From assembly GCA_039933635.1 (NCBI GenBank), contig JBDTNQ010000062.1, positions 1 through 26,044 of the forward strand: a stretch of DNA of 26,044 nucleotides, read 5' to 3'. A program made the position numbers and the translations under genes. Numbering within the stretch: the first letter of the stretch is position 1; each line of letters opens with the position of its first letter. Below, one piece after another: positions 5,391 through 11,792 of the stretch. Origin of the DNA: JBDTNQ01 sp039933635 (GTDB taxonomy: Bacteria; Acidobacteriota; Vicinamibacteria; Vicinamibacterales; SCN-69-37). The notes under the pieces were generated by a model. The model had not been told where the DNA came from and did no database searches. It saw only the letters and a list, made by a program, of their open reading frames with translations.

Positions 5391-7390
5391 AGTTGCCAAT
5401 CGACTGGCTTCAGGAGTTCGTCGACGTGCCACGCGACGCGGGGCTCGTCGCCGCGCGCCTCGGCTCGTGCGGTTTCGCAGTCGACAGCATCGACGGCGAC
5501 GTGATCGATTTCGAGATCACGGCCAATCGGCCCGACTGCATGAGCGTGATGGGGCTCGCGCGCGAGGCTGCGACGGCGTTCGGTCTCGACCTGCTACGCG
5601 GACGACGGCTCGTGCCGGCGCTGCCCTCCGGCCAGACGCCGGTGAAGGCGTCGGTGGGCGACGCCGGCTGCGGCCGCTACGCGCTCATCGTGATGGATGT
5701 GACCGTCGGCCCGTCTCCGGCGTGGCTCGCCGCGCGGCTGGCGGCGGCCGGCGTCCGCCCCATCAACAACATCGTCGACGTCACGAATTACGTGATGCTC
5801 GAGACCGGGCATCCGCTGCACGCCTTCGACGCCGCCAGGCTCGCCGGCAGTGAGATCCGTGTGCGGCGGGCGCGGCCAGAGGAGCCGTTGACGACACTCG
5901 ACAACGAGACACGCACGCTCGACGACGGGATGATCGTGATTGCCGATCGCGACCGAGCCATCGCGGTGGCCGGCGTCATGGGTGGCGCGGCATCGGAAGT
6001 GTCGGCGTCGACGACCCGCGTGGCCCTCGAAAGCGCGTGGTTCCTGCCCCAGAGCGTGCGGGCGACCAGTCGCCGCCTCGGCCTCAAGACGGAAGCCTCC
6101 ATGCGCTTCGAGCGCGGCACCGACCTCGCGGCGCCCGTAACGGCCCTCGCGCGTGCAGCGGCCCTGATCGCCGAGATTGGGGCGGGGCGCCTCGTGGGCG
6201 GCGTGACCGACGTTTTCCCGAAGCCCGTCGCGACGCGCCGCATTGCCCTGCGCCGGGCACGGGTCGCGCAGGTGCTCGGCGACCTGGTTCCCGACGCAGA
6301 AGTCGGCCGCATCCTCAAGGCGCTGGCCTTCACGCTCAACGTCCGTCCGGATGGATGGGAGGTCGACGTGCCCAGTTTCCGCGTGGACATCACGCGCGAG
6401 GCCGATCTGATCGAAGAGATTGGCCGGCACTGGGGTCTCGATCGCATCCCGGCCACCTTCCCGGCACTCCGCACCCTGCCCCGCCCGTCGGCGCCAGGCG
6501 TTGGGCTGGGGCGCCTGATTCGTCGTCGCCTCTGCGGTGCCGGATTGCAGGAAGCGAACACGTTCACCTTCATGGAGACGGCCGCCGCCGCGCCCTTTTC
6601 GACGCCGGGGGACCTGGTCGCGATCACGAACCCTCTTTCGGAGAAGTTCGCGGTCCTGCGGCCGTCGCTCGTTCCCGGACTGCTCGAGTCGCTCACCTAC
6701 AACCGCAACCGCCAGGCAACCGACGTGCGCCTCTTCGAACTGGGTCCGGTCTTCTCTCGGGCGGCCGGCGAACGCACATGCGTGGGCTGGGCGATCAGCG
6801 GCTCGCGCGGCGACCACTGGAGTCAGCCGGGGGCCGAGTTGACGTTCGCCGACACGAAGGGCATTGCCGAGTTCGTCGCCGAGACCTTCGGCGTGACGCT
6901 CGAGGTCGCAGCAGCCGATGACGCGTCATGGCTGACGCGCGGCCAGCGCGCCTCGCTGCTGATTGCCGGTCAGCCCGCAGGCTGGATGGGCCGGCTCGCG
7001 ACGATTCCGAGCACGGACGACCCCGTGTTCGTCGGTGAACTGGATCTCGCGCCGCTCATGCGGTTGGCGTCGACGACGCCGACCGCCATACGCGCCTTGC
7101 CGCGTTACCCCTTCGTCGTGCGGGACCTGTCGATACTGATCGATGAGCGCTTGCCTGCCGCGGATGTTCGTGGCACGATTCGCTCGAGCGCACCTGACAC
7201 CCTCGTTTCGGTGCGCGAGTTCGATCGGTATCACGGGAAAGGCGTGCCGGAGGGCCAGATCAGTTTGTCGATTCGGCTGACGTTCCAGCACGCCGATCGT
7301 ACGCTGATGGACGCGGAGGTCCAGCAGGCAGTCGAGGCCATCGTCCATGCGCTCACCACGCACCATCAGGCGACGCTGCGCGGCCGATAG
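5387..7390 (+). CDS. pheT: phenylalanyl-tRNA synthetase beta subunit, lacking the EMAP-II/OB domain
   Basis: Beta subunit of PheRS, carrying the editing (B3/B4), B5 and C-terminal anticodon-binding domains. At 667 residues it is about 130 shorter than the E. coli protein (795). The N-terminal segment MKLPIDWLQEFVD...LGSCGFAVDSID runs directly into VIDFEITANRPDCMSVMGLARE; the roughly 110-residue EMAP-II/OB tRNA-binding domain normally between them is absent. The B3/B4 segment (RPINNIVDVTNYVMLETGHPLHAFD, shown in part), B5, and the FDX-ACB anticodon domain (YPFVVRDLSILID to the end) are intact. The reading frame is open throughout and overlaps pheS by 4 nt, so this is a domain architecture and not a truncation artefact. 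Confidence 0.97.
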   Translation: MKLPIDWLQEFVDVPRDAGLVAARLGSCGFAVDSIDGDVIDFEITANRPDCMSVMGLAREAATAFGLDLLRGRRLVPALPSGQTPVKASVGDAGCGRYALIVMDVTVGPSPAWLAARLAAAGVRPINNIVDVTNYVMLETGHPLHAFDAARLAGSEIRVRRARPEEPLTTLDNETRTLDDGMIVIADRDRAIAVAGVMGGAASEVSASTTRVALESAWFLPQSVRATSRRLGLKTEASMRFERGTDLAAPVTALARAAALIAEIGAGRLVGGVTDVFPKPVATRRIALRRARVAQVLGDLVPDAEVGRILKALAFTLNVRPDGWEVDVPSFRVDITREADLIEEIGRHWGLDRIPATFPALRTLPRPSAPGVGLGRLIRRRLCGAGLQEANTFTFMETAAAAPFSTPGDLVAITNPLSEKFAVLRPSLVPGLLESLTYNRNRQATDVRLFELGPVFSRAAGERTCVGWAISGSRGDHWSQPGAELTFADTKGIAEFVAETFGVTLEVAAADDASWLTRGQRASLLIAGQPAGWMGRLATIPSTDDPVFVGELDLAPLMRLASTTPTAIRALPRYPFVVRDLSILIDERLPAADVRGTIRSSAPDTLVSVREFDRYHGKGVPEGQISLSIRLTFQHADRTLMDAEVQQAVEAIVHALTTHHQATLRGR

Positions 7391-7456
7391 GTCGTCCACC
7401 ATCGCGAACCGTCCGCTCGTTCGCGCCTCGTTGATCGTCGAATCGTCTGTCTTGTC

Positions 7457-7496
7457 GGCCCGCACGTCTCGTGCGCGGACGGCCTTCTCTCTTTTG
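7457..7496 (+). terminator. candidate terminator after pheT
   Basis: CGCACG-TCT-CGTGCG (7461-7475) forms a tight hairpin flanked by GGCC words (7457-7460, 7481-7484), followed by a pyrimidine-rich TTCTCTCTTTT. It may end the thrS-pheT transcript before zapB. The T-run is interrupted, so confidence is moderate. Confidence 0.4.
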
Positions 7497-7519
7497 ACCG
7501 TTTTCCGGCTGGTGTTCTG

Positions 7520-7795
7520 ATGTCACGAACCGCGACCGCAACCGACGTGCAGCCCATCGATCGTCTCGAAGAAAAAGTACGCCAACTGGTCGACATGATT
7601 GACACGCTGCGCGAGGAACGCGCCAAGGCCGCCGACGAGATCGGGCGGCTGCAGCGCGAACTCGAGGCCTCGCGTTCGCGCTTGAACGAGGCCGCCAGCA
7701 CGTCGGCCGAGGTCGGCACGCTGCGCGAGGAGCGCGAGCTCATTCGTCAGCGCGTGGCGCAGATGATCACCCAGATCGACAAACTGAACCTCTGA
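7520..7795 (+). CDS. ZapB-like coiled-coil cell-division protein
   Basis: 91 residues, almost wholly predictable coiled coil from about residue 13 (IDRLEEKVRQLVDMIDTLREER, shown in part) to the end, rich in Glu, Arg and Leu heptads, with no membrane segment. Its place directly before zapA, with 16 nt between them, fits a ZapB-type partner that bundles FtsZ filaments at the septum through ZapA. Sequence alone cannot separate ZapB from other short coiled coils, so the function rests on position. The ATG is preferred, although the ribosome site is poor. Confidence 0.75.
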   Translation: MSRTATATDVQPIDRLEEKVRQLVDMIDTLREERAKAADEIGRLQRELEASRSRLNEAASTSAEVGTLREERELIRQRVAQMITQIDKLNL

Positions 7796-7811
7796 GCTCG
7801 AGAGTCCCCTT

Positions 7812-8120
7812 ATGTCCAAGGTCGTACAGGTCGACATTCACGGGCAGCGGTACGCGGTCCGCAGCGATCTCGATCCTCAGTACATCAGCGAACTGGCGCT
7901 GTTTTTGGACGAGCGGATGCAGTCGGCCTCGCGCGAACTGTCGAGCGCCGACCCGCTGCGGATTGCCGTCATCGCCGCGTTGAACATCGTGGACGAACTG
8001 CATCGCGCGCGCGCCGACTCCGTCGGCTCCGAGCAACGCTTGCATCTGCGCGCGCAGGAGATCGAACGTCTTGTGGACGCCGTGCTCGAGGACGCGCGTG
8101 CGAAAGTGGTCAACCAGTGA
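7812..8120 (+). CDS. zapA: cell division protein ZapA
   Basis: 102 residues. It begins with the ZapA beta-hairpin (VVQVDIHGQRYAVRSDLDPQY, shown in part), followed by the ISELALFLDERM helix, ADPLRIAVIAALNIVDEL, and a C-terminal coiled coil that mediates dimerisation. ZapA binds FtsZ and promotes filament bundling at the Z-ring. GAGAG lies 7 nt before the ATG. A very strong terminator hairpin begins 3 nt after the stop, followed by 6S RNA; zapA next to ssrS is also known in proteobacteria. Confidence 0.93.
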   Translation: MSKVVQVDIHGQRYAVRSDLDPQYISELALFLDERMQSASRELSSADPLRIAVIAALNIVDELHRARADSVGSEQRLHLRAQEIERLVDAVLEDARAKVVNQ

Positions 8121-8122
8121 CG

Positions 8123-8170
8123 AAGAGACCGGGTCTCGCCAGATACGTGAGCGAGACCCGGTCTCTTGTT
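8123..8170 (+). terminator. strong terminator hairpin after zapA
   Basis: AAGAGACCGGGTCTCGC (8123-8139) pairs perfectly with 8151-8167 (17 bp) around an 11-nt loop, followed by a short T-rich stretch (TTGTTGT overlapping the arm end). The arm shares its first 14 bases with the terminator after the TonB receptor gene. Confidence 0.85.
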
Positions 8171-8184
8171 GTACCATCCTCCTT

Positions 8185-8359
8185 GCCCTGCTTTGTTCGT
8201 GATGGTTCGGAGAGTCGCTTGAGCCGATGTTCTTTAACAAAGTGAGTCGCAATGTTGCGTGGTGTGCATGCCTCCGTGGTGAGGAAGCCTAAAGCGCGAC
8301 TTCAAGTGGCTCCACCTGCTTTGCAGGTTCAACGACCTCCCCACACGGCAAAGCGGGGC
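8185..8359 (+). ncRNA. ssrS: 6S RNA
   Basis: 6S RNA binds the sigma70 RNA polymerase holoenzyme by mimicking an open promoter. About 175 nt fold into the diagnostic shape. The closing stem is GCCCTGCTTTG (8185-8195) with CAAAGCGGGGC (8349-8359), 11 bp. A second stem pairs GGAG/CTCC, GTCG/CGAC and TTGA/TCAA (8209-8222 with 8329-8340) with two single-base bulges. A large central bubble follows, whose 3' side holds the small hairpin ACCTGC-TTT-GCAGGT (8314-8328). The apical arm is GTCGC/GCGAC (8246-8250 / 8296-8300), capped by CCTC/GAGG. Words shared with E. coli 6S include TTGAGCCGAT, GCATGCCTC and GAAGCCT-AAA. Exact ends are estimated. No terminator separates it from thiL, so one precursor transcript is likely. 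No clear own promoter was seen. Confidence 0.9.
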
Positions 8360-8373
8360 GCTTCTTCCTCCTG

Positions 8374-9381
8374 ATGTCCCCCACCATTTCAAGCCTTGGC
8401 GAGCGCGCGCTGGTCGCGCGATTGCAACGGCGTGTGGCGCCCGCGCCCGCCTTCGTCCAGATCGGCATCGGCGATGACGCCGCAGTGCTGCGCCCGGCGC
8501 GCAACATGGACGAAGTCATCACAACCGACAGCCTCGTCGAGGGGGTGCACTTCCGGCGCGAATGGTCGCCGGCGGAATCCATCGGGTACAAGGCGCTCGC
8601 GGTCAACCTCAGCGACCTCGCATCGATGGGCGCAGCGCCACGCGCCTCGCTGCTGAGCCTGGCGCTGCCCGCGGACTTCCCGCTCGACGACTTCGACGCC
8701 TTGCTCGACGGCTACCTCGGTCTCGCGACAACAAGTGGCGCGTACCTCGTGGGCGGAAACATGACCCGTTCGCCAGGGCCCGTGGTGATCGACGTCACGG
8801 CAATTGGGACGGTCGGCCATCGGCGCGCGCTCCGGCGCGAGGGGGCAAGGCGGGGCGACGAGCTGTACGTGACGGGGACGCTGGGCAGTGCGGCGGCCGC
8901 ACTCGGCATGCTGCAGTCCGGACGATCCAGACACGACGTGCAGACAGCGGCCGGAGACTGCCTGGCACGGTACGAGCGACCCGAGCCGCGACTGCGATTC
9001 GGTGGCATTGTCGGCCGCTCGCGCGCGGCCGCCGCGGGCATCGACCTCTCGGATGGTCTCGCCGACGCGGCGAGTCGTCTGGCCTCCGCTGCGGGCCTCG
9101 GCGTGGTGATCGACGCCGGTGCGCTGCCGATGCTCGAGACCGCGGCCAGTTGGGCGCAGTCGGCCGGCCGTGACCCGGTGGAGCTCGCGGTCACCGGCGG
9201 CGAGGACTACGAGCTGGCGTTTGCGGTCTCACCCAGGCGCCGCTCCCGGCTGATCGCGGCGGCTCGTCGCTGCTCGAGCCTCCCGATGACGAAGGTCGGA
9301 ACCTTCGTCGCGGAGCCAGGAGTCTGGCTGGAACGCGACGGTCAGCGAGGTTCGTTACCAGAGGGGTTCTCGCACTTCTAG
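8374..9381 (+). CDS. thiL: thiamine-monophosphate kinase
   Basis: ATP-dependent phosphorylation of thiamine monophosphate to thiamine pyrophosphate, the last step of thiamine cofactor synthesis. 335 residues with family motifs in order: GIGDDAAVL (ATP/Mg binding), TTDSLVEGVHF, YKALAVNLSDLASMGA, LVGGNMTRS, GIDLSDGLAD and GGEDYELAF. The length is typical. The ATG stands only 14 nt after the 6S RNA closing stem, with no purine-rich ribosome site, so initiation may be weak or the mRNA leader may be the 6S 3' flank. It is followed by a small hairpin and a 169-nt spacer. Confidence 0.96.
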   Translation: MSPTISSLGERALVARLQRRVAPAPAFVQIGIGDDAAVLRPARNMDEVITTDSLVEGVHFRREWSPAESIGYKALAVNLSDLASMGAAPRASLLSLALPADFPLDDFDALLDGYLGLATTSGAYLVGGNMTRSPGPVVIDVTAIGTVGHRRALRREGARRGDELYVTGTLGSAAAALGMLQSGRSRHDVQTAAGDCLARYERPEPRLRFGGIVGRSRAAAAGIDLSDGLADAASRLASAAGLGVVIDAGALPMLETAASWAQSAGRDPVELAVTGGEDYELAFAVSPRRRSRLIAAARRCSSLPMTKVGTFVAEPGVWLERDGQRGSLPEGFSHF

Positions 9382-9387
9382 CCGCTC

Positions 9388-9408
9388 GAATCACCCCCAG
9401 GGTGATTC
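9388..9408 (+). terminator. hairpin after thiL
   Basis: GAATCACCC-CCA-GGGTGATTC is a perfect 9-bp stem with a 3-nt loop, starting 6 nt after the thiL stop. The downstream T content (ATTTCT) is 7 nt away, so it is a probable but not textbook terminator. Confidence 0.6.
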
Positions 9409-9446
9409 GTCGCCATTTCTCCTTCGGATCTCGGCCCAGCACGAAA

Positions 9447-9483
9447 CTGTAATGGCAGCAAATTCAAGACCTTACAGTCTTGA
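9447..9483 (+). other. two overlapping, mutually exclusive hairpins upstream of the 3D-domain gene
   Basis: CTGTAA (9447-9452) can pair with TTACAG (9472-9477), while TCAAGAC (9464-9470) can pair with GTCTTGA (9477-9483) through the same central bases. The element lies in the leader of the following gene. A switch is possible, but chance is not excluded for stems this short. Confidence 0.35.
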
Positions 9484-9550
9484 CCTCCTCGTTTCACGCC
9501 GCCGTTTTCTATTGCACTTTCGCCCCGCGCACGGGGTAGCCTAAGGGCGG

Positions 9551-10000
9551 ATGCTGCTCTCGCGATCCCTGCGGAGAAAGTTCCTGGCCACGGCTATCGG
9601 AGCCTGCGCCTTCCTGCTGCTCTATCAGGCCACGGTCATCGACTCCCGAAGCGTGGGTGGACTGCCCGTCGCGACGATGGCGAACGCCAAGCTCCGGTTC
9701 GTGGCGACGGCCTACTGTAAGGGTGAGATCACAGCATCGGGCGTGGACGTCAAAGAGGGGGTTGCGGCCGCCGATCCCCACATCCTGCCGGAAGGATCGG
9801 TCATTCAGCTCGACGGTGTCCCCGAACGGCACCGGGGCATCTACACCGTCCTCGACACTGGTCCCAAAGTGCTCGGCAAGCACCTCGACCTCTACGTCTG
9901 GAGCTGCAACGAAGCCCTCGAGTTCGGCCGGCGCCCCGTCAGCATCACCGTGCTCCGGATGGGCTGGAATCCCAACGCCCACACCCCAAAAACCAAGTAG
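9551..10000 (+). CDS. exported 3D (Asp-Asp-Asp) domain protein
   Basis: 149 residues. Residues 1-9 are basic and 10-29 form a hydrophobic signal or membrane anchor, so the rest is likely periplasmic. From about residue 49 it is a double-psi beta-barrel 3D domain (FVATAYCKGEITASGVDV, VAAADPHILPEGSVIQL, TVLDTGPKVLGKHLDLY, FGRRPVSITVL). The three family aspartates are present as D75, D102 and D113. The fold is shared with MltA-type lytic transglycosylases and RlpA, so a role in peptidoglycan cleavage or binding is likely; the substrate is not known from sequence. AAGGGCGG precedes the ATG closely. It converges with the minus-strand ABC genes, only a few bases apart. Confidence 0.9.
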   Translation: MLLSRSLRRKFLATAIGACAFLLLYQATVIDSRSVGGLPVATMANAKLRFVATAYCKGEITASGVDVKEGVAAADPHILPEGSVIQLDGVPERHRGIYTVLDTGPKVLGKHLDLYVWSCNEALEFGRRPVSITVLRMGWNPNAHTPKTK

Positions 10001-10002
10001 TG

Positions 10003-11780
10003 TCAGGAGGTCACTGCCGGGTGGCGATACTGGAGTTCGTAGAGCCGGTGATACAGCCCGCGCGCGGCGACCAGTTCCTGATGGCGTCCCTGCTCCGCAA
10101 TTCGCCCTTGTGGAGGACGAGGATCACGTCCATGTCCTGGATCGTGGAGAGTCGATGGGCGATCGCGAGGACCGTGCGGCCGCTCATGATCACGTGCAGA
10201 GCATCTTCGATCAGCACCTCGGTGGCGGTGTCCACGCTGGACGTCGCTTCGTCGAGCAGCAGCACCGCAGGATCGAACGCCAACGCCCTCGCAAACGACA
10301 AGAGCTGCTTCTGCCCCACGGAGAGCGACGCGCCGCGCTCGGCGAGCGTCGACGCATAGCCGCCCGGCCTGGCCATGATGAAGTCGTGCGCATGCACCGC
10401 GTCAGCCGCCCGCGCAATCGCTGCATCGTCAATCATCTGTTCTCCCAGGCGGATGTTGTCGGCAATCGTCCCTGAGAACAGGTGCACGTCCTGCAGGACG
10501 AGGCCAAACAGCCTCCGCAACGCCCGGACGTCCCACTCGCGGACGTCGACGCCGTCGACCAGCACGCGCCCCCGCTGCACGTCGTAGAACCGCAACAGCA
10601 GATTGATCAAGGTCGTTTTCCCGGATCCCGTGGCCCCCACGATGCCGACCCGTTGACCGGGCTCGATCGTGAACGACACGTCCTTCAGCACAAAATGCTC
10701 GTCGTCGTACGCGAACCACACGTGGTCGAACTGGATCCGGCCCCTCGCGTCAGCGGGCACGACGGGCGCAGCCGGATCGAGCAGGGCCGGCGGCGTATCG
10801 AGCACTCCGAAGATGCGCTCGGCCGCGGCCATTGCCGCCTGCATCACGTTGAACTTCTCCGACAGGTCCGCGATCGGTTGAAAAAAACGCCGTGAGTACT
10901 GAAGGAATGCCACGAGCACTCCCACCGTGATCGTGCCTTCGCGCGCCCAGCCGGTGCCGTACCAGATGATGAGCGCACCGGACACGGCCGCGATGATTTC
11001 AATCAGCGGATAGAACAACGCGTAATAGAAAATCGACGCGATATTGACATCGCGATGCTCGCGATTGATCGCCCCGAAGCGACGCCGCGTCCGCTCCTCC
11101 TGGTTGAACAGCTGCACGACCGCCATGCCGGTCAGATGCTCCTGCAGGAAGGCGTTCAGGCGGGCGACGAGACCGCGCACCCGCCGGTAGGACTCACGGA
11201 CGTTGGTCCGGAACCAATGCGCGACCCACAGGATCAGCGGCAAGACGGAGAACGCGACGAGCGCCAGCCGCCAGTTCATGAAGAGCATGGCCACCATGAT
11301 GCCGGTGAGCGCCAGCAGGTCGCCGAGCACCGTGATCACGCCGGACGTGAACAGCTCGTTCAACGCATCGACGTCGGTCGTCACCCGCGTCATCAGCCGG
11401 CCGACGGGGTGTCGGTCGTAGTAGCGCAGTTCCAGCTTCTGCAGGTGCGCGTACACCTGAGCGCGCAGGCGGTGGAGGATGTGCTGACCGGTCGTCTGCA
11501 GAATCAGCGTTTGGGCGTACTCCGCGACGAAGCCGAAGACCAGGAGGCCCAGGTAGATCGTGACCATCCGCGCGAGACCGGGCACGTCTCCTCGGGCGAT
11601 ATCGCGATCGATGGCCTGCTGCGTGATCCACGGCTGCACGAGTTCCGCGGCCGACGACAGCAGGATCGCCCCGGCAGCCAGCGTCACGGCGCCGGCGTGC
11701 GGACGCAGATAGGTCACGAGCCGGCGCATCAGCCTGGCGTCGTACCCCTTGGCGGGCAGCGGATCGTCGATGACGCTCAC
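10003..11780 (-). CDS. ABC exporter subunit (MdlB/YheH-like), apparent 1-base frameshift near the C-terminus
   Basis: Fused membrane and ATPase half-transporter: six predicted helices in about residues 15-315, then the nucleotide-binding domain. Walker A is GATGSGKTT (382-390), the signature is the variant LSVGQKQ, Walker B is LLLDEATSSVD with catalytic E511, and the H-loop is AHRLST. As sequenced, the frame runs to a TGA at 10011-10013 with a non-family tail after LVLHKGE. Moving one base at about 10099-10106 restores a typical end (IAEQGRHQELVAARGLYHRL, then YELQYRH...) that stops at 10003-10005. The start is GTG 12 nt after the upstream ABC gene, behind GAGGGG. It is expected to pair with that subunit as a heterodimer. 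The exported substrate is unknown. Confidence 0.9.
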
Positions 11781-11792
11781 GGCGCCCCTCGC

